From Streptomyces cavernicola (lineage in GTDB: Bacteria; Actinomycetota; Actinomycetes; Streptomycetales; Streptomycetaceae), in NCBI RefSeq assembly GCF_029968035.1, contig NZ_JASCIQ010000021.1:62001-126000 (forward strand): DNA of 64,000 bases. The letters are read 5' to 3'. The number at the start of each line of letters is the position of its first letter. The first letter of the stretch is position 1. A program made the translations under genes and the position numbers. The notes beneath the pieces were generated by a model that saw only the letters and a program-made list of their open reading frames with translations, was not told the origin of the DNA and searched no databases. Shown one piece after another: positions 52,583-61,353 of the stretch.

Positions 52583-52979
52583 GCGTACGGGCCGCGGTGG
52601 CGCGCTCGTCGGCGGAGGCGAGCCAGAAGTAGACGGGCGGCAGGAGGAGTTCGAGGGCGGTGAGCGGAAGCTGCCACCAGTGCGGCAGTCCGTGCACGGC
52701 GATGGAGAGCAGCCGCCCGATGCCGCCGAGCAGGAACACGGCGGTCAGCGCGTGCACCAGCTTCGCCGGGATCGGGGACTGCCGGGCGACCCAGAGCCAG
52801 CTGAGCCCGTACCCGAGGAAGATCGCGTTGTAGAACCGCTCGCGGCTGTCCACGGTGGCGCCCGCCGACTCCTCGCCCGGCACGGACGCGATGCCGAGCA
52901 CCACGTGGAAGAGCCCGATGGCCACACATGCGTAACCCATCAGCAGAGCGAGGCCCTTGAGCCAACCGGCCTTCGTCAC
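52539..52979 (-). CDS. DUF4345-like membrane protein
   Basis: A 146-aa protein with four membrane segments (LALLMGYACVAIGLFHVVLG, FYNAIFLGYGLSWLWVA, LTAVFLLGGIGRLLSIAVHG, LELLLPPVYFWLA). The ERFYNAIFLGYG segment is characteristic of the DUF4345 family. The GTG start at 52979 follows AAGGGA; a longer frame to 53036 would run through the operator. It is divergent from a TetR gene and likely under its control. Confidence 0.75.
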   Translation of the reverse strand: MTKAGWLKGLALLMGYACVAIGLFHVVLGIASVPGEESAGATVDSRERFYNAIFLGYGLSWLWVARQSPIPAKLVHALTAVFLLGGIGRLLSIAVHGLPHWWQLPLTALELLLPPVYFWLASADERATAARTPTAAAPNPAPRQGR

Positions 52980-53011
52980 GACGTACCGTCCCTTCGACGT
53001 GGGCGACACGC

Positions 53012-53046
53012 GCCTTAGTGGACACGTGTCCAACAAGTGCTAAGGC
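53012..53046. promoter_or_regulatory. Nested palindromes between DUF4345 and TetR genes
   Basis: An inner perfect palindrome TGGACACGTGTCCA (53019-53032) lies inside outer arms GCCTTAG (53012-53018) and CTAAGGC (53040-53046). A third pair, GTGTCA (53065-53070) and TGACAC (53086-53091), overlaps the TetR start. The arrangement fits autorepression by the TetR protein and control of the divergent gene. Confidence 0.6.
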
Positions 53047-53084
53047 AAGGGCACAAGTAGACGTGTGTCAAGTAAGCTGCGGGC

Positions 53085-53684
53085 GTGACACCGAACCGAC
53101 GCCAACGACTCGTCCCCGCCGACCGGCGCGCCCAACTCCTCGACATCGGGGCCGAGTTGTTCGCCGAGCAGCCCTACGACGAGGTCCGCATGGACCAGGT
53201 CGCCGCGCGCGCCGGTGTCTCCCGCGCCCTCCTCTACCGCTACTTCCCGAACAAGCGGGACCTGTTCACGGCCGTCTACCGGCAGGCCACGGACCGCCTG
53301 ATCGACACGGTCCGGCTCGACCCCTCCGCCGGCCTCGAACAGCAGCTGCGGGACGGGCTCGACGCCCACTTCGACTACTTCGCGGCCAACCGGCACGCCG
53401 TGCTCGCCGCCAACCGCGTGCTCGCCGGCGACGAGACCGTCCAGGCGATGATGGCCGAGGAACTGGACGTGATGTGCGAGCGCCTCCTCGACGGCGGCAC
53501 CCTCGGCGACGCGCCCCGCGAGGCCGTCGGCGCGGTCGTCATGAGCTGGCTGGTCTTCGTCCGCGTGCTGTGCGTCGAATGGCTGCAACAGGAGCAACCA
53601 GCCTTCGACCAGGAGGAGTTGAGGGAGATCTGCATCGGCTCGCTGCTGGGGTCGCTGCGGCCGTTGGTGGGCGGGGACTCATAG
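53085..53684 (+). CDS. TetR family regulator
   Basis: A 199-aa TetR-type repressor with HTH at about residues 20-65 (VRMDQVAARAGVSRALLYRY, then FPNKRDLF). GTG start at 53085, inside a small palindrome; no clear ribosome binding site, so the mRNA may be leaderless. Divergent from the DUF4345 gene across a set of nested palindromes. Confidence 0.85.
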   Translation: MTPNRRQRLVPADRRAQLLDIGAELFAEQPYDEVRMDQVAARAGVSRALLYRYFPNKRDLFTAVYRQATDRLIDTVRLDPSAGLEQQLRDGLDAHFDYFAANRHAVLAANRVLAGDETVQAMMAEELDVMCERLLDGGTLGDAPREAVGAVVMSWLVFVRVLCVEWLQQEQPAFDQEELREICIGSLLGSLRPLVGGDS

Positions 53685-53696
53685 GGAACCGTCGGC

Positions 53697-54965
53697 TCAC
53701 CCTCGTACGAACACGCCTATCCCGTTCGGCACCGGGCGCTCCACCCCGCCGCTCGGATGGTTGCGCACCGTCACCGTCGGCGCGCCCGGTTCGCGGGACG
53801 CGAGGGTCGACGACCCGCCGCCGTCCAGGCTGAACGCGTCCCGCGCACCCAACTCCCGCATGAGCGCAGCGACTTCGGCGATCGTCAGACCCGTGCGGTA
53901 CTCCAGGGAGCCGTCCAGGGCGAGCAGGTGGAGCCGCTGCCCGCCGTCCGACGAGCCGACCGCCGAGCGCACCGCCGACGTCAACGGATCCAGCCCCTCC
54001 AGGGGTTGACCGTCACGCAGTACGGGATAGCCCCCGACCGCGAAGCGGAACGGTACGAGCGAGTCCTCGGCCACCAGTCGATGCCGTACGTCGACCGGAT
54101 CGCCCACCGCCAGCTTCCGCAGCTGCTGCGCACCCGACTCGCGGCCCACCAGGACCGTCTCGTGCGGGCCGACGGGGCCCGCCCCCGGCGTGTCCGCGGT
54201 GGCGACGACGCGCCCGGCGCGGACCGTCACCTCGTGCGTGTCCGTACTGCACGGCGCGGCGCGGTCCGTGTCCGTGCCGCAGACCGAGCGGAGCCGGGAC
54301 ACCGCACCCCAGTCCGAGGTGAACGCGCCGACCGAACCGACCGGCAGGGCGTACTGGTTGAGCCCGCCCAGCGGCAGCCGCTCATGCTCGGTGGTGACCG
54401 AGCCGTGCAGGTCGAGCCGGTCGAGGCGGGCGCGCCGGTCCAGGCCGACGCCGAACACGTGCGGCGTGTGCGTGCCCGGGGGCAGCGCGGGGCCGAAGCG
54501 CTGGCCGTCCGGCACGGCCGCCTTGAGCTGCCGCCCGTCCGCCACGGCGGGGCCGACGGATGCGCCGGTCGCCTCGACGCCCGGGTGCTGGGTCTCGCTG
54601 ATGTTGAAGAAATCGCCGTTCACCGCGGCCACCGCGTCCGCCGAGTTCGCCATCGAGGAGATCGTGCCGCGTGCGGCGACCGCGCCCGGGTGCAGCAGGT
54701 CTAGGCTGGTGCGCGGGTCCCGCAGATCCACGGTGACCAGGTGCGCCTGGGCCGGGCCGTGCGAGGCCTCGACGGTGAACGAGCGGTACTCGACGCCGGG
54801 GGCGACCTGTACGGCGGGGGCGTCGCCCGGTCCGTACGGCTCCGCCCTGGCGGGCGCGGCCCCGGCGAGGGTCGCGCCGACCAGGGCGGCGCAGGCGAGG
54901 GCGGTGGTGGCGGCTCTGCGCCGCCGGATCTGTCCGAACCGTATGAGCCGAGCCGTGCGCAGCAC
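53697..54965 (-). CDS. Exported phosphodiester glycosidase family protein
   Basis: A 422-aa secreted protein (basic RRRRAA, hydrophobic ALACAALVGATLAGAA, likely cleavage after ARA). The NAGPA/phosphodiester glycosidase domain is marked by AVNGDFFNISE (about residues 113-123) and the C-terminal AFSLDGGGSSTLA. Related enzymes remove N-acetylglucosamine joined by a phosphodiester; in Streptomyces they likely act on cell-wall or exopolysaccharide material. The GTG start at 54965 has GGGGGG upstream. Confidence 0.82.
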   Translation of the reverse strand: MLRTARLIRFGQIRRRRAATTALACAALVGATLAGAAPARAEPYGPGDAPAVQVAPGVEYRSFTVEASHGPAQAHLVTVDLRDPRTSLDLLHPGAVAARGTISSMANSADAVAAVNGDFFNISETQHPGVEATGASVGPAVADGRQLKAAVPDGQRFGPALPPGTHTPHVFGVGLDRRARLDRLDLHGSVTTEHERLPLGGLNQYALPVGSVGAFTSDWGAVSRLRSVCGTDTDRAAPCSTDTHEVTVRAGRVVATADTPGAGPVGPHETVLVGRESGAQQLRKLAVGDPVDVRHRLVAEDSLVPFRFAVGGYPVLRDGQPLEGLDPLTSAVRSAVGSSDGGQRLHLLALDGSLEYRTGLTIAEVAALMRELGARDAFSLDGGGSSTLASREPGAPTVTVRNHPSGGVERPVPNGIGVFVRG

Positions 54966-55091
54966 AACAGACCCCCCTGAAGCGTCCCAGGACCGATCCG
55001 CTCAACTGTCCCAGTCCGTAGGGGAGTTCACCAGGGTGCGTCGCCGTGTGCCGCGACGTGGCCCTGCGCACCGCCCCGGGGCTCCGCCCCG

Positions 55092-55162
55092 GACCCCCGC
55101 TCCTCAAACGCCGGAGGGGCTGGTTTTCAGGGGCGCGGGGAACTGCGCGACCAGCCACGGCG
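55092..55162. repeat. Inverted copy of dispersed GC-rich repeats
   Basis: Bases 55092-55117 are the complement of the CTCCGGCGTTTGAGGAGCGG element at 101-120, and 55129-55162 the complement of the CGCGCAGTTCCCCGCGCCCC element at about 48-67. The two elements keep the same relative order on the opposite strand, so they travel as one composite. The rest of 54966-55298 is GC-rich and without a gene. Confidence 0.65.
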
Positions 55163-55298
55163 GCGCAGCAGACGAAGAACGAACCGGGGCAGGGGGCGAA
55201 GCCCCGAAGCGGGGTATGGGGGCGCAGCCCCCAGATGTCGTCCGCGAGGACTTTCGGGAAGGGGCGGGGAGGGGAAAAGGAAAAGGCCCCGCGCGCCG

Positions 55299-55655
55299 CT
55301 ACCCGCCCACCACCCGCGACCGGATCAGAAACCGCACCCCCTCCGGCGCCTCAAGGGAGAACCCACTGCCGCGCCCCGGCACGACATCCACCACCAACCG
55401 CGTATGGCTCCACACCTCGTACTGACTCTTCGACATCCAGAACCCGACAGCCTCCGGCACCCCCTCCACCCGCAGCGAGGCGAGCCGCACATCGGAGTCC
55501 CCGGTCCGGAACTCGCCCTCCGGGAAGCACATCGGCGCACTGCCGTCGCAGCAGCCGCCGGACTGGTGGAACATCAGCGGTCCGTGGTCCGCCCGCAGCC
55601 GCCGCACCAGTTCGGCGGCCGCGGGGGTCAGCTCCACGCGGGGTTCGTCAACCAT
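55299..55655 (-). CDS. DUF779 domain protein
   Basis: A 118-aa soluble protein with the cysteine block FHQSGGCCDGSAPMCFPEGE and the following RLASLRVEGVPEAVGFWMSK, which are diagnostic of DUF779. These proteins are usually encoded beside aldehyde dehydrogenases; here no such gene is adjacent. The ATG at 55655 is used since the extension to 55763 is a low-complexity repeat. Role unknown, perhaps metal- or redox-related through its clustered cysteines. Confidence 0.82.
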   Translation of the reverse strand: MVDEPRVELTPAAAELVRRLRADHGPLMFHQSGGCCDGSAPMCFPEGEFRTGDSDVRLASLRVEGVPEAVGFWMSKSQYEVWSHTRLVVDVVPGRGSGFSLEAPEGVRFLIRSRVVGG

Positions 55656-55698
55656 GCCGCCAGTGCACACCCCGGCACGTTGCAACGGGGTTGCGAGG

Positions 55699-55752
55699 CA
55701 CAGCCACAGGAACAAGCACGGCCACAGGCACAAGCACAGCCACAGGAATAAC
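55699..55752. repeat. Three 18-bp tandem units
   Basis: CACAGCCACAGGAACAAG-type units at 55699-55716, 55717-55734 and 55735-55752, with 2-3 differences each, followed by a partial unit. They lie between the DUF779 start and the surface protein gene and code for nothing. Confidence 0.75.
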
Positions 55753-55816
55753 CACAAGTACAACCCCAGCCCCAGCCCCAGGGGGCGGAGCCAACACCGC
55801 CCAGGGGTACGGGAGT

Positions 55817-56323
55817 TCAGGCGTTCGCGCGCGCCCGGCGGCGAAGGACCAGCACCGTCCCCGCGCCCGCGAGCGCCACCATGCCGACGCCGATCGCGAT
55901 GTCCGTGGAGGTCGTGCCGCCCTGCGCACCGCCCAGCCCGCCCCGTACGCCGGTCGGTGTCGGCGAGCTGGTCGGGGACGCTGACGCGATGCGGATCGTG
56001 AAGGTGGACGTCGCGCCGCCGGGGCAGTCGACGTCGACGGTGTGGTTGCCGGGGGTGGCGTTCGACCGGATCGTGGCGTTGCCGGTGTAGACCCCGGCGG
56101 AGCCCTTGGAGAGCGGCACGCTGCCGGTGAACGCGTCGGACGTGGCGGTCGCCGACGAGGCGGAGCAGCCGCCGGAGAGGGAGACCACGACGGTTCCGCC
56201 CGGCCGGCCGGGGCTCGGTGTGATGGACAGGGACGGCTGCTCGTCCGCCACGGCCGCCCCGGCGACGCCGACGACGGCGAGGGAGGAGAGGGCGAGGGAG
56301 CCGAGCAGGTGTGCAGGACGCAT
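55817..56323 (-). CDS. Cell-surface protein with C-terminal anchor
   Basis: A 168-aa exported protein: signal peptide (LLGSLALSSLAVVGVAGAA, cleavage near AVA), one Ig-like domain of about 85 residues with two cysteines (GGCSASS, VDCPGG) that may pair, a Ser/Thr/Pro linker (SASPTSSPTPTG), a membrane segment (IAIGVGMVALAGAGTVLVL) and a basic tail RRRARANA. No sortase LPxTG/LAxTG motif is visible, so anchoring is by the membrane segment. GAAGTGGGG precedes the ATG. Confidence 0.75.
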   Translation of the reverse strand: MRPAHLLGSLALSSLAVVGVAGAAVADEQPSLSITPSPGRPGGTVVVSLSGGCSASSATATSDAFTGSVPLSKGSAGVYTGNATIRSNATPGNHTVDVDCPGGATSTFTIRIASASPTSSPTPTGVRGGLGGAQGGTTSTDIAIGVGMVALAGAGTVLVLRRRARANA

Positions 56324-56490
56324 GTGGAACCCCACTTCCCGGCGCGGGCCGTCGTCACGGATGCGTCGGCTGCCTGACCGCGCCGCGCTCTCATGGAACG
56401 CGGCGCGCCGGTGCGTCAGCATTTCGGCCGAGGCCGCCGAACGGGCGTCGCCCGTCCGCGCCGGAGAGCGAAAGCGCTGGTCATAAGAGC

Positions 56491-56519
56491 GGGGCCGGGC
56501 GCCGCACACGCCCGGCCCC
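56491..56519. terminator. Hairpin downstream of hutUG
   Basis: GGGGCCGGGCG (56491-56501) pairs perfectly with CGCCCGGCCCC (56509-56519) around a 7-nt loop. It lies 113 bp beyond the hutG stop, within the only gap of this area, and is a likely transcription terminator for the minus-strand hut operon; it lacks a U tract, as many Streptomyces terminators do. The rest of 56324-56631 shows no gene. Confidence 0.55.
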
Positions 56520-56631
56520 GGTAGTCCGTGTGTGTGAGGGACACCCGGACGTGAGGGAAGTGGTTGGTTGGGTCGCCGGGCCGCGGCTGTCCTCTGCTAC
56601 GCGGCCCGGCGACCAGCTGTGGTGGAGCCCC

Positions 56632-57615
56632 TCAGGCTCCGGCGGTGAGCGCCGCGTGACGCGACGTCAGGATGCGGTGCACCAGACGGGCGCCGGCGCG
56701 GGCGGTGCGGTGGTCGACATCGAGGTCGGGGTTGAGCTCCGCCACGTCCACGACCAGCGGCTTCCCGCTCGCCGCGATCCTGGCGCAGACCCGCTCCACG
56801 ATCTCCATCTGCACGCCGTGCGCGGCCGGGGCGCTGACCCCGGGCGCCACCGCGGCGGGCAGCACGTCGAGGTCGATGCTCAGGTGCAGCACGTCACCGC
56901 TGTCGACGAACGCGTCGGTGAACGCGTCCACCTCGGCGACGTCGAGCAGCCCGCACTCGATGTCCCGCAGGTAGCGCACGCCGAGCGAGTCCGCCGTACG
57001 GAACAGGTGCTCGGTGTTGCTCGGCTGACTCACGCCCAGAACCTGGTAGTTGAGCCGCCGGCCGAGCTCCTCCTCGCCCCGCGCCATCTGCAGGAACGGC
57101 GTTCCCGAGCTGGGCCGGACGTCGTCGCGCAGGTCGAAGTGCGCATCGAGGTTGAGCACGGCGAGCCGTCCGCCGGACCGTACGACGGCGCTGTCGCGCA
57201 GCCCGAGGTACGTGCCGTACGCCACCTCGTGGCCGCCGCCGAGGACGATCACGGGGGAGTCGCTGTCGAGCAGCGCGGCCACGGCGTCGCCGAGGCGGCG
57301 GTGGCCCGACTCCAGGTCCTCGTCGGCGACTTGGACGTCACCGGCGTCGAGGGCGGTGAGCCGCGTCGGGAGCGCCATCGAGGCGAGGGCGGCGCGCAGC
57401 TCGCGCGGACCGTTCGCCGCGCCCTGGCGACCCTTGTTGCGGCGTACGCCCTCGTCGCTGCGGAAGCCGACGAACGCGGCGTCCCACGGGCCGGGCCTGT
57501 CGGCCTCGGTCGTGACGACGTGGTGCCAGCGCAGGTGGGCGTCACCGGGACCGTCGTCCCGGCCGCGCCAGGGCTGCGCGGCCGAGTCGACGGGAACAGC
57601 GAGGGAGGTGCTCAC
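56632..57615 (-). CDS. hutG: Arginase/agmatinase family hydrolase, probable formimidoylglutamase
   Basis: A 327-aa ureohydrolase. The dinuclear Mn site motifs are GGGHEVAYG, NLDAHFDLR and SIDLDVLP, in the usual order. Its GTG start overlaps the hutU stop (GTGA), which strongly ties it to histidine breakdown, where HutG hydrolyses N-formimidoyl-L-glutamate to glutamate and formamide. Agmatinase activity is the alternative, but the context argues against it. The end is followed by a hairpin at 56491. Confidence 0.85.
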   Translation of the reverse strand: MSTSLAVPVDSAAQPWRGRDDGPGDAHLRWHHVVTTEADRPGPWDAAFVGFRSDEGVRRNKGRQGAANGPRELRAALASMALPTRLTALDAGDVQVADEDLESGHRRLGDAVAALLDSDSPVIVLGGGHEVAYGTYLGLRDSAVVRSGGRLAVLNLDAHFDLRDDVRPSSGTPFLQMARGEEELGRRLNYQVLGVSQPSNTEHLFRTADSLGVRYLRDIECGLLDVAEVDAFTDAFVDSGDVLHLSIDLDVLPAAVAPGVSAPAAHGVQMEIVERVCARIAASGKPLVVDVAELNPDLDVDHRTARAGARLVHRILTSRHAALTAGA

Positions 57616-59288
57616 TTGGCGTCGCCCTCGGCCATCGGGACGCGCACGCCGCGCTCGCGGGCCACGTCGCTCGCGTGGTCGTAACCGGCGTCGACGTGCC
57701 GGATGACGCCCATGCCCGGGTCGTTGGTGAGGACGCGGGACAGCTTCTGCGCGGCCAGCTCGGTGCCGTCGGCGATGCAGACCTGGCCGGCGTGGATGGA
57801 GCGGCCCATGCCGACGCCGCCGCCGTGGTGGATCGAGACCCAGGAGGCGCCCGACGAGGTGTTGACGAGGGCGTTGAGCAGCGGCCAGTCGGCGATCGCG
57901 TCGGAGCCGTCGAGCATGGCCTCGGTCTCGCGGTACGGGGACGCGACGGAGCCGGAGTCCAGGTGGTCGCGGCCGATAGCGACGGGGGCGGACAGCTCGC
58001 CGTTGGCGACCATCTCGTTGAACTTCAGGCCGGCGCGGTGGCGCTCGCCGTAGCCGAGCCAGCAGATACGGGCCGGCAGGCCCTCGAAGGAGACGCGCTC
58101 GGCGGCCATGTCCAGCCAGCGGTGCAGGTGCTTGTTCTCCGGGAACAGCTCCTTGATCGCCTTGTCGGTGGCCTCGATGTCCTTGGGGTCGCCGGACAGG
58201 GCGGCCCAGCGGAACGGGCCGAGGCCCTCCTCGAACAGCGGGCGGATGTGCGCCGGGACGAAGCCGGGGAAGTCGAAGGCGCGGTCGTAGCCGGCCTTGC
58301 GGGCCTCGTCGCGGATCGAGTTGCCGTAGTCGAAGACCTCGGCGCCGGCGTCCAGGAAGCCGACCATCGCCTCGACGTGCAGCCGCATCGACTGGCGGGA
58401 CTTCTCCGTGAAACCGGCCGGGTCGGCCTCGCGCTCCTTGTCCCAGTCCTCGACCGAGATCCCGACGGGCAGGTAGGCCAGCGGGTCGTGGGCGGAGGTC
58501 TGGTCGGTGACGATGTCGATCGGGGCCTTGCGCTGCAGCAGCTCCGGGAAGATCTCCGCGGCGTTGCCGACGACGCCGATGGACAGGCCGCGGCGCTCGT
58601 CGCGGGCCTTGACCGCCAGCTCCAGGGCGTGGTCCAGGTTGTCGGCCTTGACGTCCAGGTAGCGGGTGCCGATGCGGCGGTCGATGCGGGTCTCGTCGAC
58701 GTCGACGCAGATCGCGACACCGTCGTTCATCGTCACGGCCAGCGGCTGCGCGCCGCCCATGCCGCCGACGCCGGCGGTGAGGGTGATGGTGCCGGCGAGG
58801 GTGCCGTCGAACTTCTTGCGGGCGACCGCGCCGAAGGTCTCGTAGGTGCCCTGGAGGATGCCCTGGCTGCCGATGTAGATCCACGAACCGGCGGTCATCT
58901 GGCCGTACATGGTGAGGCCGCGGGCCTCCAGGGAGCGGAACTCCTCCCAGCTCGCCCAGTCGCCGACCAGGTTGGAGTTGGCGATGAGCACGCGCGGCGC
59001 CCACTCGCTGGTGCGCATGACGCCGACCGGCTTGCCGGACTGCACGAGCATCGTCTCGTCGTCCTTGAGCGTCTTCAGGGTGCGGACGATCGCGTCGTAC
59101 GCCTCCCAGTTGCGGGCGGCCTTGCCGGTGCCGCCGTAGACCACGAGGTCCTCGGGGTGCTCGGCGACCTCCGGGTCGAGGTTGTTCATGAGCATGCGCA
59201 GGGCGCCCTCCTGCTGCCAGCCGAGGCAGGTGAGTTCGCTGCCGCGGGGTGCGCGGATCTGGCGGGCATCGGGGGAAACGCCGGTCAT
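57612..59288 (-). CDS. hutU: Urocanate hydratase
   Basis: A 558-aa urocanase. Hallmarks include YGGTGKAARNW, GQMTAGSWIYIGSQGILQGT, the NAD-binding LTAGVGGMGGAQPLA and SGASWVSIHHGGGVGMG. It converts urocanate to 4-imidazolone-5-propionate with tightly bound NAD+ in the cytoplasm. The ATG at 59288 follows GGAGAG. It is co-transcribed with hutG and divergent from the GntR gene, with a palindromic operator between them. Confidence 0.97.
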   Translation of the reverse strand: MTGVSPDARQIRAPRGSELTCLGWQQEGALRMLMNNLDPEVAEHPEDLVVYGGTGKAARNWEAYDAIVRTLKTLKDDETMLVQSGKPVGVMRTSEWAPRVLIANSNLVGDWASWEEFRSLEARGLTMYGQMTAGSWIYIGSQGILQGTYETFGAVARKKFDGTLAGTITLTAGVGGMGGAQPLAVTMNDGVAICVDVDETRIDRRIGTRYLDVKADNLDHALELAVKARDERRGLSIGVVGNAAEIFPELLQRKAPIDIVTDQTSAHDPLAYLPVGISVEDWDKEREADPAGFTEKSRQSMRLHVEAMVGFLDAGAEVFDYGNSIRDEARKAGYDRAFDFPGFVPAHIRPLFEEGLGPFRWAALSGDPKDIEATDKAIKELFPENKHLHRWLDMAAERVSFEGLPARICWLGYGERHRAGLKFNEMVANGELSAPVAIGRDHLDSGSVASPYRETEAMLDGSDAIADWPLLNALVNTSSGASWVSIHHGGGVGMGRSIHAGQVCIADGTELAAQKLSRVLTNDPGMGVIRHVDAGYDHASDVARERGVRVPMAEGDAK

Positions 59289-59449
59289 GTTCTCTCCAGG
59301 TTGCTTACGGAGGTGCTGCGGAGGTGCTGATGAGGGGCGCGGGCACGTGCCGGCACGCCGGTATGTCGGTACGCGGCTGCTTGCGGCACGAGGCCCGCTT
59401 GCTCCATGACAGGCCGAGCGCAAGCCCCGATCCAGCGAACGGGCGCGAA

Positions 59450-59467
59450 GTTCTCGGATCCGAGAAC
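59450..59467. promoter_or_regulatory. hut operator candidate 1 (hutU/hutC intergenic)
   Basis: GTTCTCGGATCCGAGAAC is an 18-bp perfect palindrome midway between hutU (start 59288) and the GntR gene (59605). Its 14-bp core, TCTCGGATCCGAGA, differs only at one symmetric position pair from the palindrome before hutH at 63575-63590. This points to a common histidine-utilisation regulator. The rest of the 316-bp gap holds no gene. Confidence 0.65.
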
Positions 59468-59604
59468 GCCTTCCGTCGCGCGGGCTCTCCCGTAGCGGCT
59501 CCGAGGCCTTGCTCCAGGCGGCCTGAGCTGGAAAAGCCCGCTCGCCTAGACTTCCGGTGAATCTTCGGGAAAGCGGCACGTCGGACCGATGGGGGACGAG
59601 GACG

Positions 59605-60369
59605 GTGGACGGCTTGGTCGTGAGTGCGGATCAGATCGCCAGGCTCTACGCGGAGCAGGAGCCGGGCTCTGCCCCCGCCTATCAGCGGGTCAAGGACCTG
59701 GTGGCGGGGGAGATCGCGGGCGGGCGCTGGCGCGAGGGCGAGGCGCTGCCCTCGGAGAACCAGTTCGTGGAGTCCCTCGGCCTGTCCCGGATGACGGTCA
59801 ACCGCGCCCTGCGCGAGCTGAGCGCCGAGGGCCTGCTGCGCCGCGTGATGGGCGTGGGCACGTTCGTGGGGCGCCGCAAGAGCAGCTCGGCCCTGGTCGA
59901 GGTGCACAACATCGCCGACGAGATCAAGGGCCGGGGCCACGAGCACACCGCGCGGGTGCTGTCCCTGCGCGAGGAGCTGCCGGACCCGGAGGTCAGCGCC
60001 CAGCTGGGGCTCGACGGGCGGCGCAGCGCGTTCCGCTCCCGGGTGGTGCACCTGGAGGACGGCGCCCCGGTCCAGCTGGAGGACCGCTTCGTGCACCCGG
60101 ACTTCGCGCCGGGCTATCTGGAGCAGGACTTCACGGCCGGGACGCCGTACGCGTTCCTGTCCGAGGTCGCGCCGCTGGGCCGGGGCGAGCACATCGTGGA
60201 GGCGGTGCTTCCGTCGGCCGAGGAGTGCGAGATCCTCGGCATCGGTCCGTCCGAGCCCTGCCTGCTCATCCATCGCCGCACCTGGTCGGGGGAGGCGGCG
60301 GTCAGCGTGGCCCGGCTGATGCACCCCGGTTCGCGCTACCGCCTTGAGGGGTCGTTCGACGCGCACTGA
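59605..60369 (+). CDS. hutC: GntR family regulator (HutC subfamily)
   Basis: A 254-aa regulator with an N-terminal GntR winged HTH (about residues 20-90: AYQRVKDLVAGEIAGGRWRE, LPSENQFVESLGLSRMTVNR) and a C-terminal UTRA effector domain (about 100-250). HutC relatives repress hut genes and are induced by urocanate. GTG 59605 is preferred; the longer frame from 59557 lacks a ribosome binding site. It is divergent from hutU. Its last 68 bp overlap the end of the convergent IclR gene. Confidence 0.83.
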   Translation: MDGLVVSADQIARLYAEQEPGSAPAYQRVKDLVAGEIAGGRWREGEALPSENQFVESLGLSRMTVNRALRELSAEGLLRRVMGVGTFVGRRKSSSALVEVHNIADEIKGRGHEHTARVLSLREELPDPEVSAQLGLDGRRSAFRSRVVHLEDGAPVQLEDRFVHPDFAPGYLEQDFTAGTPYAFLSEVAPLGRGEHIVEAVLPSAEECEILGIGPSEPCLLIHRRTWSGEAAVSVARLMHPGSRYRLEGSFDAH

Positions 60370-61183
60370 GCCGCGTACCCGTCGCGGGTCGGCGGCCGGA
60401 CATCGCGGCCGTGAGCCGGGTCGCGGCGTGCTCCAGGACCTCGCGCACCTCGTCCGGCGAGTGCTTGCTGTAGTGCCGCTGCCAGGTGGAGCTGAGCGCG
60501 GCGACGGGCCGTTCGTTGTGGTCGAACGCGGCGACGCCGAGCGACCTGAACCCCTCCGAGACCAGCTCGACCTCCTCCGACCAGCCGCGCTCCCGGTCGG
60601 TGGCGAGCAGGTCGATCAGCTCGGCGAGCGAGCGCGGCCCCTTGCCCGTACGCGTGATCAGGTTCGACTGGCGCGGGAAGAGGGCGCGCAGCTGGGCCGG
60701 CGAGGAGTGCGCGAGGACGGCCCGGCCGTTGGCCGTGAGGTGGGCGGGGAGCCGTACGCCGACGTCGGTCACGAGCGCCAGGTCAGCCTCGCCGGAACGG
60801 CCCGACGGCGGGCGCTCCTTGAGCAGGTACACCGTCTCCGCGCCGTGCACGATGCCCAGGTGCACGGTCTGCCCGAGCCGTGCGGCGGCGCTGCGCAGGA
60901 TGGGATGCGCGAGCCGCTCCAGGGGCTCGTGCCGCAGATAGGCCGAGCCGATCTCGAAGGACGCGACCCCGAGCCCGTACGCCTGCTCCTTGGGCAGGTA
61001 CGTGACGAAGCCGCGATCCACCAGGACGGTGAGGATGTGGTACGCCGACGAGCGGGGGATGCCGAGCTCGCGCGCGAGGGCCGCGGCCTGCACCGGGCCG
61101 GAGCGTCCGGCGAGATGCAGCAGAATGTCCAAAGCGCGCCCGACGGCGGGCGAGGCGCTCGACGTCGTATCCCGTTCACTCAC
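60302..61183 (-). CDS. IclR family transcriptional regulator
   Basis: A 293-aa IclR-type regulator: HTH at about residues 15-75 (ALDILLHLAGRSGPVQAAAL, GIPRSSAYHILTVLVDRGFV), then the GAF-like effector domain (LGQTVHLGIVHGAETVYL through SEGFRSLGVAAFDHNERPVAAL). The GTG at 61183 has AAGAGGTGG upstream; an extension to 61225 would run through the palindrome. It is divergent from the permease gene, which it probably controls. Confidence 0.87.
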   Translation of the reverse strand: MSERDTTSSASPAVGRALDILLHLAGRSGPVQAAALARELGIPRSSAYHILTVLVDRGFVTYLPKEQAYGLGVASFEIGSAYLRHEPLERLAHPILRSAAARLGQTVHLGIVHGAETVYLLKERPPSGRSGEADLALVTDVGVRLPAHLTANGRAVLAHSSPAQLRALFPRQSNLITRTGKGPRSLAELIDLLATDRERGWSEEVELVSEGFRSLGVAAFDHNERPVAALSSTWQRHYSKHSPDEVREVLEHAATRLTAAMSGRRPATGTRLSARRTTPQGGSANRGASAGPR

Positions 61184-61200
61184 TGGTCCACCTCTTGACG

Positions 61201-61228
61201 CCCTTGTATATACAGGCATATACAAGGG
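61201..61228. promoter_or_regulatory. Perfect inverted repeat before the IclR gene
   Basis: CCCTTGTATAT and ATATACAAGGG are perfect 11-bp arms around a 6-nt spacer, 17 bp upstream of the IclR start. The left part contains GTATATAC, which also fits the GntR consensus (GT-N-TA-N-AC), so both the IclR protein and the neighbouring HutC-like regulator are candidates to bind. It lies in the divergent region shared with the permease. Confidence 0.6.
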
Positions 61229-61353
61229 CCTTCGCTATTGCGATCCGTCATTGCGGGATGCGCTGGAGGCCGCCGAGTCCGGCCCGCCCATGATTCAACG
61301 CCACCAACCCCGCCACCTCGTCCGGAACACGGTCGTTCCAAGGAGGCAGTTTC

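Noticed and set aside
56632..59004. A 790-residue frame suggesting a fusion to hutG
   Set aside because: The N-terminal half is a shadow of hutU in another frame; hutG has a GTG overlapping the hutU stop.
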